From NCBI RefSeq assembly GCF_019797745.1, contig NZ_VOSI01000002.1, positions 886,527 through 950,526 on the forward strand: a DNA stretch of 64,000 nucleotides. The letters are read 5' to 3'. Positions 9,058 to 17,661 of this stretch are shown piece after piece. Position numbers and translations under genes: made by a program. This stretch comes from Edaphocola aurantiacus. GTDB taxonomy: Bacteria; Bacteroidota; Bacteroidia; Chitinophagales; Chitinophagaceae. The stretch's first letter is position 1, and the number at the start of each line of letters is the position of its first letter. The notes under the pieces were generated by a model. The model did not search any database. It was not told where the DNA came from and saw nothing but the letters and a program-made list of their open reading frames with translations.

Positions 9058-9531
9058 TTAGAATTTAAAAATTATGCTATCATTACCTGTCCCGTTATAG
9101 GGTGCAGTCTGTATAGCCTTTTTATAATTATTGATCTGAACCCAGTAAATGATCCAGCAGATAATGGCTGCAAGACCGGATAAGAAACCAAGCAAGGGCA
9201 CAACGGTTGTACACCTGAGTACGCTCATTGCAATGCCTGTTCCATTGGCCGGGTTGGCCTCTGAAAGCGGGAATGACCTCACCTTTGATTCCTTAAGAAT
9301 GGATTCAGACAGATTGTTTACTACAATGAATGACCATACCAGGTTGAAAACAGGAATGAGCAGCAGCCAGGTGTTATTGGGCGCCATGGTCCTGTTCTGT
9401 TCTGAAATGGCTTTGAATGTATTTCTTAATGTGAGAATGTACAGGATATTGACCAATAGGTACACAGCCACAATGCCGATAAGTATCAGCACAATGGTTA
9501 CATCAAAACTATCCCGGTAAGTCAGGCCCAT
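9058..9531 (-). CDS. Small integral membrane protein, function unknown
   Basis: 157 residues with about four hydrophobic segments (about 11-33, 53-70, 100-118, 118-135) and a cytoplasmic-looking NNYKKAIQ end. It resembles the DUF4328-type family (N..W.....W..PV.NLV pattern) but I cannot confirm membership. It is tightly packed between greA (12-base gap) and the HIT gene (6-base gap), so it is almost surely co-transcribed with them. No catalytic motif. Confidence 0.7.
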   Translation of the reverse strand: MGLTYRDSFDVTIVLILIGIVAVYLLVNILYILTLRNTFKAISEQNRTMAPNNTWLLLIPVFNLVWSFIVVNNLSESILKESKVRSFPLSEANPANGTGIAMSVLRCTTVVPLLGFLSGLAAIICWIIYWVQINNYKKAIQTAPYNGTGNDSIIFKF

Positions 9532-9543
9532 TAACAGTATATA

Positions 9544-10017
9544 TTAGATTCCGATTTCTTCGATTCTGAATTGCAGTTTTCCGGCAGGCACATCGATATC
9601 AGCGATTTCGCCTACGGCTTTCCCCAGTAAGCCTCTTCCGATAGGGGAGGTTACAGAAATCTTACCGGCTTTAAGGTCGGCTTCTTTTTCTGATACTAAA
9701 TGATACTCTACCAGTTTTTTGGTTTTCATATTTGTAATCTTAACCTTGCTCAGTACGGATACTTTACTCAGGTCCAGATCTTTTGTATCAATTACTCTGC
9801 TATTGGCAATAATACTTTCCAGCTTGGCGATTTTGGCCTCATGAAGGCCCTGAGCCTCTTTGGCCGCGTCATATTCAGCATTTTCTTTTAAGTCGCCTTT
9901 TTCGCGTGCTTCAGCAATAGCTTGTGCTATTTCTGATCTACCCGCGGTTTTTAATTCGGCAAGCTCTCCTCTCATTAGCTCCAGGCTTTCTTTCGTAACA
10001 TAGTTTACCGTTGACAT
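9544..10017 (-). CDS. greA: Transcription elongation factor GreA
   Basis: 157 residues from the ATG at 10017. A longer frame from a TTG at 10026 adds only three residues and is less likely. The N-terminal coiled-coil hairpin carries acidic tip residues (DLKENAEYDAAKEAQ, ~45-60), which project into the RNA polymerase secondary channel to stimulate cleavage of backtracked RNA. The C-terminal FKBP-like domain has SPIGRGLLGKAVGE. It is the first gene of the greA-HIT-clpX run. Confidence 0.96.
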   Translation of the reverse strand: MSTVNYVTKESLELMRGELAELKTAGRSEIAQAIAEAREKGDLKENAEYDAAKEAQGLHEAKIAKLESIIANSRVIDTKDLDLSKVSVLSKVKITNMKTKKLVEYHLVSEKEADLKAGKISVTSPIGRGLLGKAVGEIADIDVPAGKLQFRIEEIGI

Positions 10018-10054
10018 AATAATCAATTTTTAGGTTATTACATAAAAATAAAAC

Positions 10055-10090
10055 ACACAATGTACCCGATGGTTGCGAGATACATTGCGT
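10055..10090 (-). promoter_or_regulatory. Hairpin in the greA upstream region
   Basis: A 10-bp inverted repeat with one wobble (10055-10064 with 10081-10090) around a 16-base loop, 38 bases before the greA ATG. It could be part of the 5' UTR or the terminator of the upstream dehydrogenase gene, since it also follows that gene's stop at 10131. Confidence 0.35.
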
Positions 10091-10130
10091 GCATTAACTA
10101 TAGCGAAGTTAAGGCTTTACAATCAATTGA

Positions 10131-11072
10131 TCAAATTATAAATCCTAATTTTTTCCTTAATGTAAGACACATTTTAGTGTTGGCATCATAGGTATAACCG
10201 CCTATATGTGCGGTGCCTATAAAGTTGGGCATATGCAGCATTTCCATAGCTATCGCAAACATCTTATCATCCATTTTGCTGATAGGTTCTTTTTCCCATA
10301 CATCAAGGGCAGCGCCAACAATTTTGCCACGGAGTAATCCATCATAGACCGCATATTGCTCCGCCACTTCACCTCTTGATAAATTAAGTAAGGTGAACGG
10401 ATGTTGCATACGCTTACAAAACTCCTGGTTGAAGTAATGATGGGTGTCCTTTGTATACGGAACGTGAAAGCTGATCATCGTGGCCTCCTGGTATATTTGC
10501 TCAAGGTCGGTACACCATGTAATTCCAGGATTGGGTGGATAGTCTTTTGCTTCAATATCGAAGCCCAGGACCTTTACCCCCATTGCAGTCAGCTTTTGTG
10601 CAAAGCGGTAACCATTATTACCCATGCCGATAATACCGGCTGTTGTGCCTTCTATTTCAAAGCCACGGTTATCGTCCCTAAGCCAGATGTCCTGGCGCAG
10701 TTCTATATGTGACTTTATAATGCGGTGCTGTAAGGCCAGGTACATGCCCAGGGCCTGTTCGGCTACGGCATTGGCATTCCCTTCCGGGCTGCTGATGCAG
10801 ATGATATTACGGCTTTTGGCATAGGCTACATCTATATGTTCCATACCGCTGCCCATACGGCCTATCCAGTGCAGGTTTTCAGCCTTTTCCAGTAAAGGCT
10901 GATCGAACTTTATTTTGGTGGAGGTAATGATACCCGTATAATCCTGAATACACTGCGAGAGTTGCTCATAATCGATCGAAAAGCCTTCTTCCAGTGTATA
11001 CCCCTTCTCCAGGAGAAAATCAGACAGTACCGGTTCTATTTTAGTGATAAGCAATACGCGTTTCACACTCAT
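10131..11072 (-). CDS. D-isomer-specific 2-hydroxyacid dehydrogenase (NAD-dependent)
   Basis: 313 residues, two-domain D-2-hydroxyacid dehydrogenase fold like SerA/PdxB/LdhA. Visible: the G-M-G-N-N-G dinucleotide loop (~149-154), LSRGE with the catalytic Arg, the DVWEKEP glutamate and GTAHIGG catalytic histidine near the C-terminus. It lacks the ACT regulatory domain of long SerA forms. Phosphoglycerate dehydrogenase or another 2-oxoacid reductase are both possible; no serC lies beside it. Its ATG overlaps the rsmA stop in ATGA, so the two are translationally coupled. Confidence 0.85.
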   Translation of the reverse strand: MSVKRVLLITKIEPVLSDFLLEKGYTLEEGFSIDYEQLSQCIQDYTGIITSTKIKFDQPLLEKAENLHWIGRMGSGMEHIDVAYAKSRNIICISSPEGNANAVAEQALGMYLALQHRIIKSHIELRQDIWLRDDNRGFEIEGTTAGIIGMGNNGYRFAQKLTAMGVKVLGFDIEAKDYPPNPGITWCTDLEQIYQEATMISFHVPYTKDTHHYFNQEFCKRMQHPFTLLNLSRGEVAEQYAVYDGLLRGKIVGAALDVWEKEPISKMDDKMFAIAMEMLHMPNFIGTAHIGGYTYDANTKMCLTLRKKLGFII

Positions 11073-11827
11073 TTTTTAAAGTATTGATTGTACATCGCAA
11101 CAAATTCTGCTACAGAAAGCTGTTCTGCACGTTTATTGAAAATTTCATCGCCCAATTGTTCAGGAGCAATCAAAGGTCTTAACGCATTACGCAGTGTTTT
11201 TCGTCTCTGTCCAAATGCAGTTTTAACCATTTTCTGAAACTTAGGAAACTGGTCAATCTGGTATTTGTTACCGGCATTCTTCAACCTGATCACGCCTGAT
11301 TTAACTTTAGGAGGAGGGGTGAAGCAATTCTCATGCACATCAAAGAGGTAAGTAACATCAAAGTATGCTTGTATCAGAACACTGAGTATACCATAATCTT
11401 TCTTTCCGGATGCAGCGGCTACGCGCAGTGCAACCTCCTTCTGGAACATACCAATTACCTCATCGACCTGGTGATGCCAGTCCAGTACCTTAAACAGGAT
11501 CTGGGAAGAGATATTATAAGGGAAGTTACCGACCAATGAAAACTGACCTTCAAATGGTACAGTAGATTTCAGAAAATCGATATGGATCAGTTTGTCGGTT
11601 ATGGCCGGGTAAGTTGCCTTCAGATAATTTACTTTATCGTCGTCAATCTCAACAGCCTTGTAATGGATATTTGGAATCTCTAGTAAGTACTTGGACAGTG
11701 CGCCGCCGCCGGGTCCTACTTCTACAAGATTTAAACCTTCACTGAGGGTAACCTGGTCTACAATTTTAAGGCACATATTCTCATCATGCAGGAAGTGCTG
11801 ACCCAGGCTTTTCTTTAAAATATACAT
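11069..11827 (-). CDS. rsmA: 16S rRNA (adenine1518-N6/adenine1519-N6)-dimethyltransferase
   Basis: 252 residues. It begins with the family hallmark KKSLGQHFLHDENM, followed by the SAM-binding VEVGPGGGALSKYLL (~36-50) and the catalytic NFPYNIS motif (~98-104; NLPYNIS in most homologues). The C-terminal helical domain includes FGQRRKTLRN. It dimethylates two adjacent adenines in the 3'-terminal helix of 16S rRNA late in small-subunit assembly. It is followed by the overlapping dehydrogenase gene. A -7 promoter match lies 18-25 bases before the start codon. Confidence 0.97.
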   Translation of the reverse strand: MYILKKSLGQHFLHDENMCLKIVDQVTLSEGLNLVEVGPGGGALSKYLLEIPNIHYKAVEIDDDKVNYLKATYPAITDKLIHIDFLKSTVPFEGQFSLVGNFPYNISSQILFKVLDWHHQVDEVIGMFQKEVALRVAAASGKKDYGILSVLIQAYFDVTYLFDVHENCFTPPPKVKSGVIRLKNAGNKYQIDQFPKFQKMVKTAFGQRRKTLRNALRPLIAPEQLGDEIFNKRAEQLSVAEFVAMYNQYFKK

Positions 11828-11844
11828 ATATGAAGATTAGTGTA

Positions 11845-11852
11845 CAAAAGTA
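11845..11852 (-). promoter_or_regulatory. -7 element (TACTTTTG) before rsmA
   Basis: Minus-strand TAnnTTTG match 18 bases upstream of the rsmA ATG; the implied 5' UTR is only about 10 bases. The ompA terminator occupies the -33 region. Confidence 0.45.
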
Positions 11853-11857
11853 AGCAT

Positions 11858-11893
11858 AAAAAGAAAGCCCGCATTGCTGCGGGCTTTCTTTTT
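11858..11893 (-). terminator. Terminator of the OmpA-family gene
   Basis: A 16-bp inverted repeat with GC-rich core (GCCCGCA/TGCGGGC) and a TTGC loop, flanked by A and T runs. It follows the minus-strand OmpA gene by 28 bases and separates it from rsmA. Confidence 0.85.
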
Positions 11894-11920
11894 ATGATCT
11901 AAAGTATGGTTAACTTAGAA

Positions 11921-13618
11921 TTATTTGCTTGTACCCAGGTGTGGGTGTGGAGGAGCTACAGAAGATGGACCTTCTTCGCCTTCGTTAGCTGAACGATACA
12001 TAACAGAGTTGATATCGCCAGTAGCACCAGAGTATTGGAAGATGAAACGGTCACGGCTGATGTTTTGAGTTTCAGTCATGTACTCGATTACATTGTTTAC
12101 GCGGTCCCAAGCACGTTGTTGTTGTACTTTAGAAGCACCAGCGTTACCCATTACTACCACTTTACAAGAAGGGTTAGCGTTCATCTGAGCAGCTAAGTTA
12201 GCCAGTTGGCTTTGAGCAGCTGGAGACAGACGAGCAGAGTTGTTAGAGAACATTACTGAACCTGCAGCGATAGAACCACAAGAAGCAACTGTACCACCAC
12301 AACCGTCTGGACAAGGGCATTTACCAACACCATCAGCGTCAACTGGTTGACAGTAAGTAGGAGTGATTAATTCTTTATCCATGTAATCAGGAACGCCATC
12401 ACCATCAGTATCCAGAGGACAACCAGTAGCGTCAACTTTCACGCCAGCTTGAGTATCAGGACATTTGTCGAATTGGTTAGCAACACCGTCTTTATCATCA
12501 TCAGCCAGAACTGGATCAGGCAGCATCATGTGACGAGGAGCAGCCATTTCGTTGTAGATATGATCCATTGGATTAACCCACCATAATGGTTGTACGTTTC
12601 TTTTCTTGTTACCCAGGTTGAAACCTAAACCAACAGAAGCATAGTTAATCAGATCTTTATCATTGTTCTGCATGAAAGAGCTTTCAGTTGCATCTAAGAT
12701 GTCCAGACCAGTCCAAGTGATTTTATCTTCGAATTGTAAAGATACGCGATCACCTAATTTGAATTGGATACCCAGACCACCAACTAACGCAGGAACTAAA
12801 CCCCATGTTTTGTCGCCGATGTCAAATTTAGCCTGACCTTTGTTCGTTAAGTTAGCGCGGTTAGCGTCAACATAAGTCGCATCTTTCAGTGCTTTTTTGT
12901 AATCTTTCTGAGCATCTGTAGTTAATACGCCATTTGCGTCAACTGGCCAGCCAGCGAAATCAAATGCAGTACCGTTAGCTTGCATGTTACCAACTTGTGT
13001 GTTCCACAGTAAAGCACCAGCACCTGCAAAACCGTAGAAGCTGAATGCATTCTTAGCTTTGTGGAAACGGATGTTGTTAGTAGCAGCAACAACTTGTAAA
13101 GTTAACTCATGTGCACGGTATTTGTAGTTGTTATAAACCAGAGCACCTGGGTTAGTGTTGTACGCACCCCAAGAAGTACCTGCATAAGCAGCCTCACGAC
13201 CACGGTAGTCAATACCTTGAGCGTTTTGGAAGTTATACTGTAAACGACCAGAGAAAGTGTATCCGAAAGCTTTACGCAGAGATGCGCCGAAGCCCATAGC
13301 GTTAAACGGATTAGTTGCAGTCCAAGGCATTTTGTCCGTAACGTCAGAGAATAAGTTTTGTGTACCAACGCTTACGCCTAATTCCCACATATTACGTGGT
13401 TTTGCAGGGAAGCCATACTGGTAGTTTAAATATTGGCGTTGTTGTTCCATTCTGCTTTTTGGAACATACGCTGTGTCTAATACATCATATACTTGACCAC
13501 GGTAAGTCATGTCTCTACCGCCCCAAGATGATGATTGTTGTGTTTCTTGCGCAAAGGCCGGTTGTAAAGCCATTGCCGAACACAAACCTGCTAACAAGAT
13601 GTACTTTTTGTTTACCAT
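11921..13618 (-). CDS. Large OmpA-family outer-membrane protein with thrombospondin type 3 repeats
   Basis: 565 residues. Signal peptide (~1-23, cut after AFA), a large N-terminal beta-barrel region (~60-340), calcium-binding thrombospondin type 3 repeats (~370-415: DDDKDGVANQFDKCPDT and DTDGDGVPDYMD) and a C-terminal OmpA-like domain (~455-530). In that domain the usual GHTD peptidoglycan-binding aspartate is replaced (GNAG), while the later RA/R region remains. Codon choice is more biased than in neighbours, as expected of a very abundant protein. It has a consensus -7 element and a strong terminator, so it is a single-gene unit. Probably a major structural porin. Confidence 0.85.
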   Translation of the reverse strand: MVNKKYILLAGLCSAMALQPAFAQETQQSSSWGGRDMTYRGQVYDVLDTAYVPKSRMEQQRQYLNYQYGFPAKPRNMWELGVSVGTQNLFSDVTDKMPWTATNPFNAMGFGASLRKAFGYTFSGRLQYNFQNAQGIDYRGREAAYAGTSWGAYNTNPGALVYNNYKYRAHELTLQVVAATNNIRFHKAKNAFSFYGFAGAGALLWNTQVGNMQANGTAFDFAGWPVDANGVLTTDAQKDYKKALKDATYVDANRANLTNKGQAKFDIGDKTWGLVPALVGGLGIQFKLGDRVSLQFEDKITWTGLDILDATESSFMQNNDKDLINYASVGLGFNLGNKKRNVQPLWWVNPMDHIYNEMAAPRHMMLPDPVLADDDKDGVANQFDKCPDTQAGVKVDATGCPLDTDGDGVPDYMDKELITPTYCQPVDADGVGKCPCPDGCGGTVASCGSIAAGSVMFSNNSARLSPAAQSQLANLAAQMNANPSCKVVVMGNAGASKVQQQRAWDRVNNVIEYMTETQNISRDRFIFQYSGATGDINSVMYRSANEGEEGPSSVAPPHPHLGTSK

Positions 13619-13668
13619 AACGAGATTTGTTTATTAACGTTTTTAGTTTTTATTTCTAAGTATTGCGA

Positions 13669-13676
13669 CAAAGGTA
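13669..13676 (-). promoter_or_regulatory. -7 element (TACCTTTG) of the OmpA-family gene
   Basis: Exact TAnnTTTG match on the minus strand, 51 bases before the start codon and identical to the -7 of the tRNA and rRNA P2 promoters in this window. A poly(A/T) run (13691-13700) lies just upstream; no clear TTTG is present at -33. Confidence 0.6.
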
Positions 13677-13897
13677 TATTCTATTTCGAGAAAAAAAAAA
13701 TAAATACCTGAATTTATGGCATATTCGTCTATTTTTTCAATTTGATAACAATCAGGGTATAACTGCATTTGGGCCTTGTTATTTGTTATCAGAGTTGTTA
13801 TAAATACATAAATTTAAATGTGATCAGAACTTATACATCGCTTTCCTGAAATAATAAGTACCTTAGCCGGACATTTTAATGAAGATATAATATTCGA

Positions 13898-14860
13898 ATG
13901 AAATTAGCCAAAAAAGTAATTGAGGAAGAGCTGAAAATATTTGAAGAGCACTTCGCTCAGAGTATGAAAAGTGGCAAAGGCTTGCTCGATCGTATCATGA
14001 GTTTTATCATTAAGCGGAAGGGGAAACAAATGAGACCAATGTTTGTTTTTCTGGCAGCGAAAGTAGCTGGTGGTACTGATGAGCGCACTTTTCGAGCAGC
14101 ATCACTTATTGAATTGTTACATACGGCTACCCTGGTACATGATGATGTAGTGGATGAGGCTAATATGCGCAGGGGCTTTTTTTCAATTAATGCTTTATGG
14201 AAAAATAAGGTGGCTGTGTTGGTAGGGGACTACCTGTTATCTAAAGGTTTGCTGCTTTCTGTTGAGCATGGAGATTACCCCATTCTTAAAATTGTATCTA
14301 AGGCTGTGAAGGAAATGAGTGAAGGAGAACTGCTGCAGATTGAAAAGACACGTAAACTCGATATTAAAGAAGATATTTATTTTGAGATCATACGCAGCAA
14401 AACAGCCTCATTGCTGGCTGCAGCCTGTAGTGCTGGTGCATGGTCTGTTACAGAGAACGAAGCGGAAGCCGAGAAAATGCGCCAGTTTGGCGAGAAGCTG
14501 GGCATTAGTTTCCAGATAAAGGACGATCTGTTTGACTACGGCCATGATAATATTGGCAAACCAACAGGAATAGATATCCGGGAGAAGAAAATGACCCTTC
14601 CCCTGATTTACACTTTGCAGACTGCAGAGGAAACGACAAGACGTAAGATAATATATATCGTTAAGAACCAGAATACGCAAAAAGATAAGGTTGAGGAAGT
14701 CATTGGACTGGTGAAGCAGCATGGTGGAATTGAATATGCCAAGACTAAAATGGAGGCCTATCAAAAAGAGGCATTGGATATATTACATAGTTTCCCGCCT
14801 TCAGAAGCGAGAGACGCTATGGAAGATCTGGTGGCTTATGTGACCAGCCGTAAATATTAA
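13898..14860 (+). CDS. Trans-polyprenyl diphosphate synthase (octaprenyl/heptaprenyl type)
   Basis: 320 residues. The first aspartate-rich motif is DDVVD at 82-86, followed by RRG (91-93); the second is DDLFD at 209-213. Both bind Mg-diphosphate during consecutive condensations of isopentenyl diphosphate onto an allylic primer. The start KGKQMRPMFVFL block matches the KxRP site. Length and sequence fit long-chain enzymes that make the menaquinone side chain rather than FPP synthase. The OmpA lipoprotein gene follows after 26 bases and may be co-transcribed. Confidence 0.9.
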   Translation: MKLAKKVIEEELKIFEEHFAQSMKSGKGLLDRIMSFIIKRKGKQMRPMFVFLAAKVAGGTDERTFRAASLIELLHTATLVHDDVVDEANMRRGFFSINALWKNKVAVLVGDYLLSKGLLLSVEHGDYPILKIVSKAVKEMSEGELLQIEKTRKLDIKEDIYFEIIRSKTASLLAAACSAGAWSVTENEAEAEKMRQFGEKLGISFQIKDDLFDYGHDNIGKPTGIDIREKKMTLPLIYTLQTAEETTRRKIIYIVKNQNTQKDKVEEVIGLVKQHGGIEYAKTKMEAYQKEALDILHSFPPSEARDAMEDLVAYVTSRKY

Positions 14861-14886
14861 AACATCTAAATACCATATTGCTTACA

Positions 14887-15696
14887 ATGAAAAAGATTGC
14901 AAAACCACTAATTGCCGCTGCCGCTTTACTTACGCTCAATACACAATATAGTTGTGTGTCCAGTAAGAAGTACAAGGATGCTAATGCAACTATTGCTTCT
15001 CTGCGTAATCGTAACAAAGATTTGAACACCAATATTGACAACCTCAGAGACCGGCTTGAATTAATGGAGTCGGCCAATAATAGCGCTGCCCAGGAAATCC
15101 AGGATAAGGAGTCGACTATTACTGCAAAGCAGTCTGAACTGGATGCCAAACAGGCAGAGATCGCTGCTCAACAGGAAAGGCTGCGCACCCTGCAGGAATT
15201 GATTGATAAGCAGAAGGCCAAGACAGAGGAACTGAAAAACAAGATGTCGGAGGCACTGAAAGGATTCAAGGCCAGTGAACTGACCGTATCTCAGAAAAAT
15301 GGTAAGGTGTATGTAAGCCTGCAGGAAAGTCTTTTGTTCCCATCGGGTAGTGCCGTGGTGAATACCGGGGCCAAGAATGCTTTGTCAAAACTTGCTGAAG
15401 TATTAAATGCCAATCCGGATATTACTATAGCTGTAGAAGGACATACCGATTCCATTCCTATCCGTTTGAAATTTGAAGATAACTGGGCCCTTAGTGTTGC
15501 CCGTGCAACAGCAATCGTAAGGGTACTGACCAATGATTATAAAATTGATCCGGAGCGGATTATCGCCAGTGGCCGCAGCCAGTACTTCCCGGTTGCCGGC
15601 AATGAGAGTCCCGAAGGCAGGGCTTTGAACCGTAGAACGGAGATCATCCTGGAGCCTAAGCTGGACGCACTATATAATATTATAGAACAACAATAA
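14887..15696 (+). CDS. OmpA-family lipoprotein with coiled coil (Pal/MotB-like)
   Basis: 269 residues from the ATG at 14887; a TTG at 14878 adds three residues and seems unlikely. Lipoprotein signal (KKxxK, hydrophobic core, QYSC with lipid Cys at ~24), then a long heptad-rich coiled coil (~30-125), then an OmpA C-terminal domain (~140-250) with intact peptidoglycan-binding GHTD and an LSVARA block. It should tether the outer membrane to peptidoglycan across the periplasm. It contrasts with the porin at 12 kb, whose OmpA domain lacks the key aspartate. Confidence 0.88.
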   Translation: MKKIAKPLIAAAALLTLNTQYSCVSSKKYKDANATIASLRNRNKDLNTNIDNLRDRLELMESANNSAAQEIQDKESTITAKQSELDAKQAEIAAQQERLRTLQELIDKQKAKTEELKNKMSEALKGFKASELTVSQKNGKVYVSLQESLLFPSGSAVVNTGAKNALSKLAEVLNANPDITIAVEGHTDSIPIRLKFEDNWALSVARATAIVRVLTNDYKIDPERIIASGRSQYFPVAGNESPEGRALNRRTEIILEPKLDALYNIIEQQ

Positions 15697-15751
15697 GCTT
15701 ATAAAAAAATAAACCTGCCGTATGGCAGGTTTATTTTTTTATAAGCTTATT
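15692..15751. terminator. Perfect 28-bp bidirectional terminator
   Basis: A 60-base perfect inverted repeat with a GTAT loop. It begins inside the OmpA lipoprotein stop codon and ends 5 bases from the RNase E/G stop, serving both convergent genes. Confidence 0.9.
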
Positions 15752-15755
15752 CCAT

Positions 15756-17312
15756 TTACAGTTTTATGAAATCATCGGTTTGGGTATCGATGAATTTGTA
15801 TTGTGTAATCGGGAAGTCATTATTAGGTTTGATCTTCAGCCAGATCTTGTGTTTGCGATACCATTTCCATTGTAGTGATTTCCAGAAGCCGCCATACTTA
15901 ATATATGACTGCAACATCGGGTGACACATAATGGCCAGGTTTTTATGTCCCTGGTTGATCAGGTATTGCACATCTTTAGCTACTTCATCAGTAATCAGGA
16001 TAGAAGGTTCAATCTTACCGCTGCCTTTGCAGGTAGGACAAACTTCCGTTGTATTGATATTGATTTCCGGGCGCAGGCGCTGACGGGTCAGCTGCATCAG
16101 TCCGAATTTAGAGATTGGCAGTACTGTATTTCTGGCTCTGTCTTTAGTCATAAACTTAGACATCGCATCATGCAGTATCTTGCGGTTCTCCGGTAACTTC
16201 AGGTCAATAAAGTCGATAATAATAATACCGCCCAGATCTCTCAATCTTAACTGGCGTGCAATTTCTTCTGCGGCCTCCAGGTTTGTCTTTAATGCACTTT
16301 CTTCCTGGTTGCTGTCTGCTGCACGGGTACCGCTGTTTACATCAATCACGTGCATCGCTTCTGTATGCTCAATGATCAGGTAGGCACCACTGTTCAGGTT
16401 AACGGTTTTGCCAAAAGAGGCTTTTACCTGGCGGGTAATGCCAAAGGAATCAAAGATCGGTTGATCCTGGTGATAAAACTGCACAATCTCTTCCTTTTCA
16501 GGAGCGATCTTAGCAATATAGTCACGGGTATCGTTCAATATTCCTTTATCATTAACCACTACTTTTGAGAAACTGTCATTTAGCAGATCGCGCAGGATAG
16601 AAGTCGTTTTAGCTTTCTCGCTCAGGATGCGCTGTGTCGGAACAGCACCTTTCAGGTTATTCTGAATATTCTGCCAGGTACTGGCCAGGTCAGAAAGATC
16701 GGAATGGAGTTCAGCTGTATTTTTTCCTTCAGCAGCAGTACGTACGATTACACCAAAGTTTTTAGGTTTGATGCTTTCCACGATTTTCTGCAAACGTTTT
16801 CTTTCTTCAGCAGAATGTATTTTGCGGGAGATAGATACGAAGTTGTTGAAAGGAGTCAATACAACGAAACGCCCCGGAAGTGAAAGTTCGCAGCTTAAGC
16901 GGGGTCCTTTGGAGGAAATAGGTTCTTTTAGAATCTGTACCAGTATTTCAGGTTTCGGGTTGAATACATCAGTAATCTTACCGGTTTTCAGAATCTCATC
17001 TTCGTTTTTGAAATTACCGAAATCAAAGCCGTTAGGATTAGTGTCGAATCGGGCCTGATGGGTAAATTTGATTAGTGAGCGCACATAAGGGCTCAGATCG
17101 GTATAATGGAGAAATGCGTCTTTCTCGTAGCCAACATCTACAAATGCGGCATTAAGGCCTGGCATCAGTTTTTTGACCTTACCAAGATATAAATCGCCTA
17201 CGGCAAAGGCAGTATTGCTTTGCTCGTAATGTAATTCTACAAGTTTTTTATCCTCTAACAACGCTATTGCTACTCCGTTATCCGATGAATCGATAATCAT
17301 TTCTTTGTTCAT
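15756..17312 (-). CDS. rng: Ribonuclease E/G family endoribonuclease
   Basis: 518 residues, RNase G-sized catalytic core without the long RNase E scaffold tail. S1 RNA-binding region (~37-120, VGDLYLGKVKKLMPGLNAAFVDVG), 5'-sensor/RNase H-like parts, catalytic aspartates in HVIDVNSG and IIDFIDLK (~320-370), and the zinc-link CPTCKGSG (~430) that makes the dimer. It cuts single-stranded AU-rich RNA, in rRNA maturation and mRNA turnover. It is preceded on the same strand by a 349-base non-coding, hairpin-rich leader, suggesting post-transcriptional control. Rne versus Rng naming is not strict in this phylum. Confidence 0.92.
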   Translation of the reverse strand: MNKEMIIDSSDNGVAIALLEDKKLVELHYEQSNTAFAVGDLYLGKVKKLMPGLNAAFVDVGYEKDAFLHYTDLSPYVRSLIKFTHQARFDTNPNGFDFGNFKNEDEILKTGKITDVFNPKPEILVQILKEPISSKGPRLSCELSLPGRFVVLTPFNNFVSISRKIHSAEERKRLQKIVESIKPKNFGVIVRTAAEGKNTAELHSDLSDLASTWQNIQNNLKGAVPTQRILSEKAKTTSILRDLLNDSFSKVVVNDKGILNDTRDYIAKIAPEKEEIVQFYHQDQPIFDSFGITRQVKASFGKTVNLNSGAYLIIEHTEAMHVIDVNSGTRAADSNQEESALKTNLEAAEEIARQLRLRDLGGIIIIDFIDLKLPENRKILHDAMSKFMTKDRARNTVLPISKFGLMQLTRQRLRPEININTTEVCPTCKGSGKIEPSILITDEVAKDVQYLINQGHKNLAIMCHPMLQSYIKYGGFWKSLQWKWYRKHKIWLKIKPNNDFPITQYKFIDTQTDDFIKL

Positions 17313-17661
17313 GAGTGATATCTTTTACATCGAACCCCAGGCGTTTGCACCAACTGGGTTCCGGCATTCTCCTCACTTATGGATACTAAGTACCGTACAA
17401 CAGGTTTCTGACAAAGGCAGAGTCAGAAGAAATGCCGTCGGCATAATTAAGTTCGGGAAAGCAATTTAATGAATCTTACAATACAAAACAGCACCATAAT
17501 ACTAAACCCTGTATATCTTACACAGCTGTGGCAATTAATGCCGGGTGCTGTGGGATACAGACCGGGAAGTAGCATACGGTACAAATAAGAATACAGATAC
17601 CCGCAAAAAGTATACAAGTATCTGCATCAAATATTTAAAAACAAGTGGTAACGGGTACTAC
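17313..17661 (-). ncRNA. Candidate structured leader RNA upstream of the RNase E/G gene
   Basis: 349 bases without a credible ORF between the 31-residue ribosomal-type gene and rng. It holds a series of inverted repeats: 17594-17600/17618-17624 (7 bp); a three-segment hairpin 17509-17514/17555-17560, 17521-17526/17547-17552 and 17530-17533/17539-17542; the palindrome 17432-17444 (ATGCCG-T-CGGCAT); 17406-17412/17422-17428 (7 bp); a bulged stem 17381-17394; and 17333-17340/17354-17360. E. coli rne has a structured ~360-nt 5' UTR used for feedback by RNase E, so an analogous autoregulatory leader is plausible. I tested by eye for tmRNA, RNase P and SRP RNA cores and did not find them. It could alternatively be an independent small RNA. 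Confidence 0.5.

Noticed and set aside
17313..17661. tmRNA, RNase P RNA or SRP RNA in the rng leader
   Set aside because: The size would fit tmRNA or RNase P, but no tag ending in ALAA-stop, no GAGGAAAGTCC core and no GGAAGCAGCC SRP loop are present. GAGGAGAATGCCGG on the minus strand only faintly resembles an RNase P block.
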